A DNA stretch of 64,000 nucleotides from Atopsyche davidsoni (taxonomy: Eukaryota > Arthropoda > Insecta > Trichoptera > Hydrobiosidae). Below the pieces are notes generated by a model. That model was given only the letters and a program-made list of their open reading frames with translations. It ran no database searches and was not told the DNA's origin. The translations under genes were made by a program, and so were the position numbers. Position 1 is the first letter of the stretch, and each line of letters opens with the position of its first letter. The stretch is from assembly GCA_022113835.1 (NCBI GenBank), contig JAILWY010000006.1, forward strand, positions 3,348,001 through 3,412,000, read 5' to 3'. Below are positions 10,428-21,225 of the stretch, piece by piece.

Positions 10428-13391
10428 TCAGCAATTGGTGGCGGTTTCGGCATGCTCCCGGGGTACGAAGTACAGCAGCTTCTGCAGCACGCTCTGCTGG
10501 AGTTTAATCAGCTCCTTCAGTTCCTTGACTTCGTTGGCGAGCACGTCAATCCTCTCAGTCCCCTCGTCGACTTTCATCTGCAGCGCGCACATGCCGGTGT
10601 CGAACGAGAAGTCCGCCGTGCCCGCCTCGTTGTTGTTGTCGAACCTCTTGAAGGAGCGGTACGTCACGGAGGAGCCCTTAGACGAGATGGTGTGGCCGTA
10701 GTGCTTCCTCGTCTTGGCGATGTCGTAGGCGGCCATCATGACGTCACGCGGCAGGCGCTTCTCGCCGGGGTTGAGCGGCTTCACGCTCAGCACCACCCTG
10801 TACGCCTGCGGAGACACCAGCGCCGACCAGTGCAGCATGCGCAGTAGGAACTTCGGCAGATACGCGTTGAACAGCGCCAGCTCCATGTAAGAAATCAGCT
10901 TAGTTTGCCGGACCAGCTTGGACAGACCCGCCGTCTTCCTCAGCCCCTGGATGTCGTGCACGGCGATACCGACGAGCAGATTCATGAGAACGACCGTGAC
11001 GAACATCAGGAACAGCACGTACGTTATCTGGGCAGATATTTCGAGGAGAAAGGGCGGATCGTTACCCTTGGGATCGTTAAGCAACAGCTGCAAGTCCAGT
11101 TCTCCGATCATCATCGTCAGTACAGTGATGAAGCCCATGAACGGATTCGAGAATGACGAGGAATTCGGAAATATGACGCAGAAACTGATCGTGAACCCGA
11201 TCAGGATGCAGGAATATGCCATGAAGAGTTTTGCAAATTCCTTCTGAACTTTCTGATACATCGCTACGTACGTACCGAAAACCGGCAATTGTCCTATCAT
11301 GAGCATAAGATTGGTCCAGCCAGCCAGTACGGCGAAGGCCCCCACGTGATTTTGCCAAGTGTACGTACTGTTGGTGTATATGTATGAAATCAAAAATACA
11401 CTCACGATCACAAACCACTCTATTATGTTCTCCGGCTGAGTCAAGTACTGCTTGACGGTCGAGTAGCCGGCTATTCCGTACACTTTTCTAAATATTTCGA
11501 ATATAGTTATAGCCCCCAGGACCCACCACTGCATTTCAATAACGAAGGGATTTTTCCGCAGCAAATCCCCTAGAATGGATTGTTTCTGACACAACTCTTG
11601 CTCCTGAATAGTCCCTTGTTTATCCTTACTACCGTTATAACAATTGTGCGCCAGAGCGGTCAGCACGTACAATGTCAAAAACAACACGAACATGAAACAG
11701 AAAAATAATCTTGCAATGTAATACTTTCTTATTTTTTCCCACTTTATGTGTAAAAATGCTGTACAAAGCGGATGTAGTAAAATTTCCTTCTGTCCTTCGT
11801 CTACAAATGTATTCAAATAACTGATCTCCCGTGGGTGACAGTGCTGCAAGATATTTCTGAAGTCTAATTCTAATTCGACTTCTCGATTACTACTATCTTG
11901 AGAATTATTCAAAGTAATAGCGCAGTCCAGCTTTTGCGTTATCATAGCCATAGACGCCGGCGTTTTCCGCGTTATCACGTTGAGAGCCGAATTGCCTTTC
12001 TTTGACTTGGTCGTTACGTCAGCGCCGTGATATATGAGTGTTTCGACGCAGTGCGACAGGCCGTCGAGTGATGCCAAATGCAGGGGAGTGAAACCGTACT
12101 CGTCCTTCTGGTTGACGTTCGCTCCCCAGGCGATGAGGGTCTCGATCGTGTCGAAGGCGGCTTCGGACTTGCCGATAGCGGCGTGAAGGGGCGTCCTCTT
12201 GTCGTAATCCTCCGCGTTGGGATCGGCGTTGCCGTTTCGAAGGAGGGACTCCACACAGTCCAAACTCGAGGACCTCGCCGCGAGGTGCAGGGCCGTGAAG
12301 CCTCGGTGATTCTTCAGCTTGGCGTCTGCGCCCTTGCTCAGCAGCAAATCAACGCACTCGCAATTCCCCTCATCAGCTGCGAGGTGCAAGGCGGTAGACT
12401 CTTTGTCTCGTATTCTCGTCCTAGAGTTTACATCGGCGCCCTTGCTATTCAGTAACACTTCTAGACACTGAATCATCCCCAAGTCCGCCGCTAGATGGAT
12501 AGGATTGGCTCCGCTGGGCTCTATCGAGTCAATGTCGACTCCTTCGGCTATAAACAGCTGCAAGCACTCCAGAGCGTTGGCTCTGACTGCGCAGTGGAGC
12601 ACGGTTTCCTCACAGTTGGTCTTCTTCGTGGTCAGGCTGACGTTGGCCCCGTTGTTGATCAAGAGCTTCGCGGTCTCCGGGTGATTTCCGAAAGCTGCGC
12701 AATGTAGAGGACTGAAGCATTTGGACATATTGTTGACTTCCGCTCCTCGGGAGATGAGGAAGCCGACGCAGTCCAGACAGCCACTGAAGGCGGCGAGGTG
12801 CAGAGCGGTCATGCCTCCGGAATCGTGAAAGTGCAGGTCTGCACCCGCGCGAAGCATGGCATCCATCAGGTCGCCGCGCTTGCAGAAGGCGGCCCACAGA
12901 AGACACACGTTCTTCTCGAGTTTAGGCGAGGCCTCCAGGGCGGCGAATGCGGCTTCGGCGGTGAAAGACGGAGACTCGATGTCGTCCAGGAGAGGCGGGC
13001 GGCAAGCGGCCAGACGAGACTGGTCGAGTAACGCTTGGCGAATGGAGTCGGGGCAAAGTTGCACGCTGAGCTCGGTGGCAGGCTCCTCAAAGCTGTCGTA
13101 CATGTTGGGAGCGCTCTCTGCGGGCGGGGAGGGCCCCACCACCATGTACTCGTAGCCGCTCTCGGACGGCGGGTCGGGCGGGGGAGCCTCGGGGTCGCCC
13201 CGCCAGCGCACGGAGGCGGCGGGGGTCTTGTGCTTGGGCCCCGACAGCGGCAGCTCCTCGTCCGGTCCGGCGTACACGCTCACGGCCCGCTTCCCGCGCG
13301 TGCGTCGAGACGGCTTGGCGGCCACCCCGCCACCGCCGCCGCCCCCGCCCCCGCCCCCGCCGCCCGGCTCGCGGTATCCGAAGTTGTCCAT
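10428..13391 (-). CDS. TRPA channel, pyrexia-like, copy 1
   Basis: An intronless CDS for 987 residues; Drosophila Pyrexia is of similar size. The N-terminus has a run of 13 glycines and a Pro-rich stretch. About nine ankyrin repeats span residues 163-490, with repeated TALHLAA and PLHCAA motifs. Six membrane segments follow at about 560-582, 621-636, 656-673, 683-700, 719-741 and 788-810. The pore loop is LTMMIGELD (758-766). A conserved post-S6 helix leads to a short coiled coil near 938-972. Such channels form cation-permeable tetramers in sensory neurons, and Pyrexia is a heat-activated member. The start is MDNFGY at 13,391. The ORF extends 24 codons further, but a splice acceptor (GTTTCAG) ends at 13,414, so that extension is intron. 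Within the insect TRPA subfamily, pyrexia is my best match; TRPA5 is an alternative. Confidence 0.88.
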   Translation of the reverse strand: MDNFGYREPGGGGGGGGGGGGGVAAKPSRRTRGKRAVSVYAGPDEELPLSGPKHKTPAASVRWRGDPEAPPPDPPSESGYEYMVVGPSPPAESAPNMYDSFEEPATELSVQLCPDSIRQALLDQSRLAACRPPLLDDIESPSFTAEAAFAALEASPKLEKNVCLLWAAFCKRGDLMDAMLRAGADLHFHDSGGMTALHLAAFSGCLDCVGFLISRGAEVNNMSKCFSPLHCAAFGNHPETAKLLINNGANVSLTTKKTNCEETVLHCAVRANALECLQLFIAEGVDIDSIEPSGANPIHLAADLGMIQCLEVLLNSKGADVNSRTRIRDKESTALHLAADEGNCECVDLLLSKGADAKLKNHRGFTALHLAARSSSLDCVESLLRNGNADPNAEDYDKRTPLHAAIGKSEAAFDTIETLIAWGANVNQKDEYGFTPLHLASLDGLSHCVETLIYHGADVTTKSKKGNSALNVITRKTPASMAMITQKLDCAITLNNSQDSSNREVELELDFRNILQHCHPREISYLNTFVDEGQKEILLHPLCTAFLHIKWEKIRKYYIARLFFCFMFVLFLTLYVLTALAHNCYNGSKDKQGTIQEQELCQKQSILGDLLRKNPFVIEMQWWVLGAITIFEIFRKVYGIAGYSTVKQYLTQPENIIEWFVIVSVFLISYIYTNSTYTWQNHVGAFAVLAGWTNLMLMIGQLPVFGTYVAMYQKVQKEFAKLFMAYSCILIGFTISFCVIFPNSSSFSNPFMGFITVLTMMIGELDLQLLLNDPKGNDPPFLLEISAQITYVLFLMFVTVVLMNLLVGIAVHDIQGLRKTAGLSKLVRQTKLISYMELALFNAYLPKFLLRMLHWSALVSPQAYRVVLSVKPLNPGEKRLPRDVMMAAYDIAKTRKHYGHTISSKGSSVTYRSFKRFDNNNEAGTADFSFDTGMCALQMKVDEGTERIDVLANEVKELKELIKLQQSVLQKLLYFVPREHAETATNC

Positions 13392-14660
13392 GCTGCCCCG
13401 GAAGGATCCCAACCTGAAACAACAGAGTCGCGATAATAACTCCAGTTCAAGTAATAAAAACAACTACTTCCCCGCTCGCGCGAACGCGGGCATCTACGTA
13501 CCTCCGGAAGTTTGATTTAAATATTGAGAAATTGCTTTTCTTCATTTTTGCTTATTTTAAAACCGATATCCCGCGATTCGATCACTCTTTCGGACACATT
13601 ACCAATTATTCATTATCTGAGCGACGTTTAGCATAAGTACACTCGAATCGATCGGTCGCGCTCGCAGGTGGACGGACCGCATTTCGCTTCCGGATCGAGG
13701 GACTCGATCGATGCTAAAAAAAAGTACAGTCTGCCCGAGAGGATTAGTCCAATAAAGGTCACAGTGATCCTTTGTAGTGCTTCAATATACAGCGTAGTGT
13801 TGTCCGAGTGTTTCGACGGTTGTATGATCCGTACGGTCATAATTGGCCACTTACACTATTCCTTTCGTACGTCACATATTCCAGAGACATTTGTATCAAT
13901 ATTTTCAAATGTAAAATAACGCATCGGAAACTGTTCAGAAAAAAGAATACAACACGAGAGCACAATTCACGACATTCGCACCGCGTTCGCGTGCTTTTTA
14001 GCGATTATGAGTTTAATTTGCGAAGAGGATAGCTCTACTCGTTCAATCGGGCGTCAAATTATTCACGAAATTCGTCTCTCCCTGCAATTACGCGCTCACC
14101 GTACTCTACTCGGCGACAAATCGCGAGAAGATCCGACGAAACTCAAATGCTAACTGACGAGGATTTCGTTCTCGCTGCGCCGGCACGATCCGGCCGAACT
14201 CAATGAAAAGACAATTATATTCAAATTACAACAAATAGATAAACAAATGCACTTACCGGTATTCAAGAATCCATTAGTGGCGCGACTGCCGTAAACAATA
14301 CACAGTGAACTTTTTGGGCACATAGATAAATCGAACCAGTTCCAAACTTCACTTCGGGGGAGTAACCCGCCTAAATGAAAATCACAGGGATCGAGGCGTC
14401 AAATAGAAGCGAATCTCGGTATAAATATTTCGAGCGCTGAATAAAGACTCAAGGTGATAATCAATTTTCGCGAAAATGTTTTTCAAAGAACTTCGACCAC
14501 CGGCGGGTTTGCCGTTCAGCGCTTTGACCGGCGGCCGTTTCCGAGTCCGCGGCGAAGACTCCTGGCGCTCTGCAGTGAGTTTGCACTGTTCGCCATTCAG
14601 CGTCGCCAATCGAGAGGAGCTGCGGCGGCGCGAGTCGACCGCGCCACGGCGGCGACGGCA
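13392..14660 (-). promoter_or_regulatory. 5'UTR exons, intron and promoter of TRPA copy 1
   Basis: Exon 2 begins at 13,413, 22 bases before the ATG. The donor CCG|GTAAGTGCATTTG at 14,257 matches the paralogous donor CCG|GTAAGTGAATTTG at 21,484, so a non-coding exon 1 ends at 14,257, with an intron of about 840 bp. A minimal upstream ORF (ATG-GAT-TCT-TGA, 14,263-14,274) lies in exon 1. Further upstream a GC-rich island (about 14,490-14,800) contains a 26-bp segment (14,631-14,656) identical to one upstream of copy 2, probably the core promoter or the start of the 5'UTR. The transcription start itself is not determined. Confidence 0.6.
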
Positions 14661-16249
14661 GGCTACTGAGCAATGGAAGAGCTCTCGGGAGACGGGCCAG
14701 AAGCGGCGCTGAGCAGATCTCCGGCCAACCTTGGCGGTACCTTCGCGGCGGGCGGACTGGAAGCCACTGCCCGCCACTGCCCGCCACTGTCCGCGAAAAC
14801 AACCAAAATTCCACCGACGGAATCTCCTATCGTTTTTTCAGGATAACCCGACAAAAAAGGTTTTCCTGTATGATTCCCCCGAAACACCATTTTCAATATA
14901 AAATTAATGTGTCGCAATCCTTACTGATAGTCTTCGACTCGACTTGAAGAAATGGGTAACAATACTAAAACTCGAAGGCATAAATGTAAACGCTCAATTC
15001 AATTGCCCGCCCGAACTCTGTACCCCTGCGTAATAAATATACCACGTATTTGAAGGACAACAAATGTGATTTCCTGTTCAATTATTTTCGCTGAATTTGC
15101 GAATCATGCAGCTTCTGTTGCGAACATTTTTTTTATCTCAATTCAACGAAAACGTTCAATGGAAACCATATTGCATGCCCATATAAATTTATTGATTATT
15201 GCAATTTAAAATAACTTTTATACTAAGCGAAAAAAGCATTAGTAAAAAAGTGATTGTCTTTAACAAATTTTACAATTTTTCTGGGTACCTCCCGGTCTAG
15301 TGAAGTGCGCGTGTACTCATAAAACAGCAGAAAAATCAACAATAATTGATAACGTTTAATAATTTAAAAATACCACATCCTAATCGTGTAGTCATATCGA
15401 GTACAAAATAAAAATAAATTACTCACACTGTATGAAACAAAAAACCATACATCGTAGTAAAATTATATATAATTATCACTTATAAAATTCGATTCGTCTC
15501 TGGACATAAAGACTAGTTTCTTAGTAAGTTACAAAACATGTTAATCGCAAATTCTTAACTGACACCAATGGACATGAAAATTACGCATTGACCTGTACAA
15601 TAATAATAATAATAATAATATAGTCCCGTATATTAATTACATTTTAACATAAATAGGTTATAAAAAATATGTGATTAAAAAAAGTGAAAATTATGTATAC
15701 ATGAATTTAAAACATAAAAAAACGTGTTGTTATGAACCGAATCGCCATTTTATAATACATGCTTACTTCAAGTAATTTTCCGGGCGGAGTCTGCGTTCAA
15801 ATAAGATAGGTGACGATTTCCTCGAATAGATTGATGTTCTCCGGACCTACCAGAGATATCAATCTGCCTCTTCATAATGCAATATGTGAATCAAGCATCA
15901 ACGATGGCGGTGAAGCCGGCTGTACGCGGGACCACATCGCGAAATGCAAGCATTTATTATATACTGCGTGTCAAACGATTAAATATCGGATTAGCACTTT
16001 TAGAATATACAACAAATATGAATAGCTAAATAACCTTGCTATTTGGTTAAGAATGTTTGTTACAAATAGGGAAATATATAATTTAAACAAGTTTGTCGTG
16101 GGCATTGAAAAAAACAAATTTATAAAATACCATTTAGAGACAGTATTCAGTATAAATTAAAAACTATCAGACAAACAATTTTTAAAAATATCATCACAAT
16201 TTTTAGACCGTAAAAACTTACAAGTATTTTTTTATCTCTTCTATATTAA

Positions 16250-16560
16250 TTGTATCTTATTATTTATATCACGGTAGCTTAAGTAAATATTTTTTTATGT
16301 CACTCAGCGGTTACAAAGTAACAAAAAGTTGCTTAATGTACACTCTGTTGGGTTCCTTGTTTTGTTGTCTGCGAAGAATTCACGAGAAGTCTGTCGAATG
16401 ACGTCACACGAGCGAAATATCATTATATTTCTAATGAAATGTTTTATCTTATCTGGAAAGTCTTATTAATAAGATGGGCGATCGTCTGAATAAATTTTCC
16501 GTATAAGTAATATACCAAAATTTACACGAACACAAGTTCATCGTCTTGTGTGCGGAAGCG
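16250..16560. promoter_or_regulatory. Conserved non-coding block upstream of TRPA copy 1 (CRE plus double GATA)
   Basis: This block is alignable to 22,480-22,780 upstream of the second TRPA gene, with shared words such as ATGTCACTCAG, TGACGTCACA and TTTTATCTTATCT. The CRE octamer TGACGTCA is at 16,399-16,406, and a tandem GATA site (TTATCTTATCT, or AGATAAGATAA on the minus strand) is at 16,444-16,454. It lies about 3 kb upstream of the copy 1 start codon. Conservation after the paralogues diverged suggests an enhancer. Confidence 0.6.
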
Positions 16561-16919
16561 ATTAGTGTATTCGGATATGCATATATGGATATTGAGAAAT
16601 GTTACGTTTGTTAAAAAAAATAATCATTACACACACACATATAAAAATCAATATTATTTAAAAGTAATATACCTTGGCTACATTCGGAAACCTATAATTT
16701 ATTTATTTTTGGGTTGCTCTGTCATTTGGAAGTTTCTTAGTATCCTTACAATTTAACTCCAATCATCTTTCTTTTTAATGTTAATATCTCATTTAGGATA
16801 TTCCAATAACTCTTACATAAACAAAATAAAACCTACATATTTTCATTTGAGAGGCCCAATGGAACCCCAAGATGGAGGAGTAAACTGATGTTATACTTCT
16901 TTCAAATCTTTTTGATGGG

Positions 16920-17040
16920 AAATTTAGTTTTATTTTAAATAAAATACTTGGGTGATTTTTCCACAAGTTAATTTTATTGGTGACCGGTTTCGCCAACCTT
17001 TATGTTGCCATTATCAAACCTCAGTTTGATAATGCCAACG
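16920..17040 (+). repeat. Dispersed repeat with ACCGGTTTCGCCAACCTT core
   Basis: Positions 16,925-17,000 match the reverse complement of about 29,582-29,655. The shared part includes AAATACTTG.GTGATTTT, CCACA, and TGACCGGTTTCGCCAACCTT. Just downstream is an 11-bp stem hairpin (CATTATCAAAC / GTTTGATAATG, 17,009-17,034). This is a two-copy repeat family in the window and probably part of a mobile element. Confidence 0.55.
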
Positions 17041-17457
17041 TGAAAGGTTATGTAAGGGAAAAAATATTTTTATTTAAAATAATAAAATGGAAATTCACTA
17101 TCTACTCTCAAATACACAAATTAAGTACATTGAAAATAATACTTTTAACGTGTCGATTTCCCGACAGATAATCATAAATATTTATACTATTGCGTTAAAT
17201 TTGTAAAAGTTTCATAGATTAATAAATATATTTATCCTGTTAAGTTTCATGCAAAATACTATAAAAATATCCGTTGAACGTGACGAAAAATGAAAAGCAT
17301 TGTAGAAAAATAACTTTAGATTTAGTTTAGTGAGCTTTGTACCTAGATATTGTTGCGCTTATTTTTAATAGTAATTTATACACATTATTATTTTACGTAA
17401 ATGAACACATATAGTTTTAACCTTTGAAAAACTAGATAATAAAATCATAAAAAAGGG

Positions 17458-17472
17458 TTAGGTTAGGTTAGG
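17458..17472 (+). repeat. Short interstitial telomere-type repeat (TTAGG)3
   Basis: Three exact TTAGG units, the canonical insect telomere repeat. A two-unit relative occurs near 1,512-1,524. It is too short to imply a former telomere. Confidence 0.5.
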
Positions 17473-18300
17473 TTTTTAAACAGGAAAAATATTTCAGTAT
17501 TCTGCTGTGAGAAAAGTCTTTATTTATGCAGGTAAATTAATAGGACGTTGATATTTTTTTGTAAACATTTTTATTATATTTAAATAAGTTTGTTAAAAAA
17601 TACAGTTGTTAAAATAATCCCTTTTATGGTATATAAAAATTTAAAAAAGTACAAAAACATCTTACTCTAGTTTATTTAATTAATGCAAAGCTGCAACTAA
17701 CCAGAAATATGTCAGAATTTTTTACCACACCCAACACATTTCATTTTTATAATCTCTTGAGAGATTCTCACCGATCTCTACCATAGATTTTACCGCATTT
17801 TTAATTTCCCTGTGCTGAGATTTAAAGAGTAAGAACAGCCATTTTTAAATTATAATAAAAGCAAAAAAAGATATTTGTAATACTGCCGATTGCTTATGAC
17901 CTGAAATAAAAATCATAATAAATGACTTTTTTTGAATTTTTGATCTACTCGTATTTTAAAAACAGTGGATATTTTTCACACAAACCAAATATACAAAATT
18001 ATTACTATTATTTGGTTGGGGTTTCAATTTTAATGTATCGAAAGTGTTTTGAAATTTCACATTCTTTCTTTTATGCAGTCGTAAAATATACCAATGATCT
18101 ATATAGCGCTTGACAATTACAGAAACTAACTGAGGGTTTTAAAATCTATTTTTTGAACAGTTCAGAAACACAGTTATTAATTGTTTTAAATATACAATTG
18201 TAATGGCTGTTAATAATGGCATTATCACCTTGATAACTTATTGACTAGCTTCAACATACACAATACACTTTGAGCATTAAAAAGAAAAACCAACTTCAAA

Positions 18301-21225
18301 TCACATATTGGTACTGGTTTCGGTGTGCTTCGTCCCTTGCTGGAGTTTGATCAGCTCCTTCAGTTCTTTGATTTCGTTGGCGAGCATGTCGATCCTCTCC
18401 GTCCCCTCGTCAACCTTCAGCTGCAGCGCTCGCATGCCGGGGTCGAACGAATAGTCCGTCGTGCATGCTTCGCTTTCGTCGTCAAACCTCTTGAAGGAGC
18501 GGTACCTCACGGAGGTTCCTTTGGACGAGATGGTGTGGCCGTAGTTTTTCCTCGTCTTAGCGATGTCGTAGGCGGCCATCATGACATCCCGCGGCAGGCG
18601 CTTCTCGCCGGGGTTGAGCGGCTTCACGAGCAGTACCACTCTATATGCACGCGGAGACACCAGCGCCGACCAGTAGAGCATCCGCTGCAAAAACTTCGGC
18701 AAGTAGGGTTTGAATAGCGCCAGCTCCATGTAATTTATCAACTTAGTTTGCCGGACCAGCTTCGACAAGCCCGCCGTTTTCCTCAGCCCCTGGATGTCAT
18801 TAACGGCGATACCGACGAGCAAATTCATGAGAACGACAGTGACGAACATCAGAAACAGCACGTACGTTATGTGAGCAGATATCTCGAGAATGGGAGACTC
18901 TTTGTCCTTGGAATCTAACAGCTCCAAGTCCAGCTCTCCGCTCATCATTGTCAACACAGCGATGAAGCCCGTAAACGGATTTGAGAACAGCGAAGAACTC
19001 GGAAACACAACGCAAAAGCTTATCGTGAACCCGATCAGTATGCAGGAATATGCCATGAAGAGCTTTGCGAACTCCTTCTGAACTCTCTGATACATCGCTA
19101 CGTACGTACCGAAAATGGGCATGTGCCCTATCATGAACATGAGGTTGATCCAACTGGCCAGTACAGCGAAAGCCCCCACATGATTTTGCCACTTAGACGT
19201 ACTGTTGGTATAGACATATGAAATCAAGAATGTACTAACGATTACAAACCATTCAATAATATTCTCCGGGTGACTCAAATACTGCTTGACGGTCGAATAG
19301 CCAGCCAATCCATACAATTTTCTAAATAATTCAAATATGGCAATAGTCCCCAGAAACCAACCTTGCATTTCAAAGACGAAAGGGTTCGTCCGCAAATGTT
19401 CTCCCAAAAATGATTGTTTCTGACACAACTCTTCAGTTTCATTGCGCATTTGTTTATCCTTGCTACTGTTATAGCAATCGTGCGCCAGGGCAGTCAAAAC
19501 GTACAACGTCAGTAATAACACGAATATGAAACAGAAAAATAACCTAGCGATGTAATACTTTCTTATTTTTTCCCACTTGATATGTAAAAATGCTGTACAG
19601 ATCGGATGTAGTAAAATTTCCTTTTGTCCTTCGTCTACAAATGTATTCAAATAACTGATCTCCCGTGGGTGACAGTGCTGGAAGATACTTCTGAAATCTA
19701 ATTCCAATCCGACTTCTCGATTACTACTGTCCTTAAAATTATTCAATGTTATAGCGCAGTCTAACCTTTGCATAACCATCGCCATTGACGCCGGTGTTTT
19801 CCTCATTATCACATTGAGAGCCGAATTGCCTGTCTTTGATCTGGAGGTTACGTCAGCTCCGTGATAAATGAGCGTTTCAACGCATTGCGCTAGACCGTCA
19901 AGCGATGCCAAATACAGAGGAGTGAAGCCGTACTCGTCTTTCTGATTGACGTTCGCTCCCCAAGCGATGAGGGTCTCAATCGTGTCGAAGGCGGCTTCAG
20001 ACTTGCCGATAGCGGTGTGAAGAGGCGTCCTTTTGTCGTAATCTTCTGCGTTAGGGTCGGCGTTGCCGTTCCGGAGAAGCGACTCCACGCAATCCAAGCT
20101 CGAGGACCTCGCGGCGAGATGCAAGGCCGTGAAGCCCCGGTGATTCTTCAGCTTTGCGTCCGCGCCCTTGCTCAGTAAAAGATTTACAATCTCACAGTTT
20201 CCTTCGTCCGCCGCAATGTGTAGCGCGGTGGATTCCTTGTTCAGTATTCTAGTTCTAGAGTTGATGTCGACGCCCTTGCTATTCAGCAACACCTCGAGAC
20301 ATCGGGCCATCCCCAAGTCCGCCGCCAGATGGATCGGATTCATTCCGCTGGACTCCACCGAGCCAACGTCGGCCCCTTCGGCTATAAACAGCTCCAAGCA
20401 CTCCAGAGCGTTGGCTCTAATTGCACAATGCAATACAGTCTCTTCGCAATCCGTGTTTTTCGTGACAATCTTTACATTGGCTCCGTTGTTTATTAGGAGC
20501 TTCGCAGTATCCGGGCGGTTTCCGAAAGCCGCGCAATGCAAGGGACTGAAACACTTGAGCACGCTGTTAACCCGCGCTCCTCGGGAGATGAGGAAGCCGA
20601 CACACTTCAAGCATCCGCTAAAGGCGGCGAGGTGCAGGGCCGTCATGCCACCGGAATCGTGAAAGTGCAGCTCTGCGCCCGCGCGAAGCATGGCATCCAT
20701 CAGGTCACCGCGCTTGCAGAAGGCGGCCCACAGAAAACATGCATTTTTTTCGAGCTTAGGCGCAGCCTCCAGGGTGTCAAAAGCGGATTCGGCGCCAAAG
20801 GATGGAGATTCGATGTCTTCCAAAAGGGACGAGCGGCAGAAAGCGAGTCGAGCCTGGTCGAGCAGTGCCTGGCGAATGGAGTCGAAGCAGAGTTGCACGC
20901 TGAAATCGGCGGGATACTCCTCGAAGCTATCGTACATGTTGGGGGCATCCTCGTCGGGCGGGGAAGGCCCCACGACCATATACTGGCAGTCGCTCTCGAA
21001 CGGCGGGTCGGGAGGGGGAGCCTCGGGGTCCACTCGCCAGCGCACAGATACGGAGGAGGTCCTGGTCTTCGGCTCCGACAGCGTCAGGTCCTCGCCCGGT
21101 CTCGCGTACACGCTCACGACCCGCCTGATGCGCGTTCGGCGGGACGGCTTAGCGTTCACCGCGCCCCCTTCGCCGCCCCCGCCGCCGTCTCCGCCGCCTC
21201 GCTCGCTGTAAGCGAAATTGTCCAT
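18301..21225 (-). CDS. TRPA channel, pyrexia-like, copy 2
   Basis: An intronless CDS for 974 residues, start MDNFAYSERGG, colinear with copy 1 and identical at roughly five of six residues by eye. The domain order is the same: ankyrin repeats to about residue 490, then six membrane segments from about 560. The block from GFTALHLAARSSSLDC to YGFTPL is almost unchanged despite many synonymous DNA differences, so both copies are under protein-level constraint. Copy 2 differs in four places. The pore loop reads MMSGELD (Ser at 762 where copy 1 has Ile). The post-pore loop is three residues shorter. The SVLQKLLYFVPRE segment before the C-terminus is missing. The poly-Gly run is broken up. A shared 5'UTR intron shows this is a DNA-level tandem duplication rather than a retrocopy. 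Confidence 0.88.
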   Translation of the reverse strand: MDNFAYSERGGGDGGGGGEGGAVNAKPSRRTRIRRVVSVYARPGEDLTLSEPKTRTSSVSVRWRVDPEAPPPDPPFESDCQYMVVGPSPPDEDAPNMYDSFEEYPADFSVQLCFDSIRQALLDQARLAFCRSSLLEDIESPSFGAESAFDTLEAAPKLEKNACFLWAAFCKRGDLMDAMLRAGAELHFHDSGGMTALHLAAFSGCLKCVGFLISRGARVNSVLKCFSPLHCAAFGNRPDTAKLLINNGANVKIVTKNTDCEETVLHCAIRANALECLELFIAEGADVGSVESSGMNPIHLAADLGMARCLEVLLNSKGVDINSRTRILNKESTALHIAADEGNCEIVNLLLSKGADAKLKNHRGFTALHLAARSSSLDCVESLLRNGNADPNAEDYDKRTPLHTAIGKSEAAFDTIETLIAWGANVNQKDEYGFTPLYLASLDGLAQCVETLIYHGADVTSRSKTGNSALNVIMRKTPASMAMVMQRLDCAITLNNFKDSSNREVGLELDFRSIFQHCHPREISYLNTFVDEGQKEILLHPICTAFLHIKWEKIRKYYIARLFFCFIFVLLLTLYVLTALAHDCYNSSKDKQMRNETEELCQKQSFLGEHLRTNPFVFEMQGWFLGTIAIFELFRKLYGLAGYSTVKQYLSHPENIIEWFVIVSTFLISYVYTNSTSKWQNHVGAFAVLASWINLMFMIGHMPIFGTYVAMYQRVQKEFAKLFMAYSCILIGFTISFCVVFPSSSLFSNPFTGFIAVLTMMSGELDLELLDSKDKESPILEISAHITYVLFLMFVTVVLMNLLVGIAVNDIQGLRKTAGLSKLVRQTKLINYMELALFKPYLPKFLQRMLYWSALVSPRAYRVVLLVKPLNPGEKRLPRDVMMAAYDIAKTRKNYGHTISSKGTSVRYRSFKRFDDESEACTTDYSFDPGMRALQLKVDEGTERIDMLANEIKELKELIKLQQGTKHTETSTNM

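Noticed and set aside
13392..13463. A 24-codon N-terminal extension of TRPA copy 1 (start at 13,463).
   Set aside because: A strong splice acceptor ends at 13,414 and the paralogue has the same junction with a stop codon upstream, so these codons are intron and leader, not protein.
10435..13515. Long plus-strand open frames opposite the TRPA genes (also at 18,325-21,270).
   Set aside because: They are antisense shadows of GC-rich coding DNA; composition is Arg/Ala-rich, no family motif is present, and the sense proteins are clearly recognisable.
14382..14917. Several overlapping ORFs of 70-131 codons on both strands near 14.4-14.9 kb.
   Set aside because: They reflect the GC-rich promoter island of TRPA copy 1; no frame is shared with the paralogous island at 21.6 kb.
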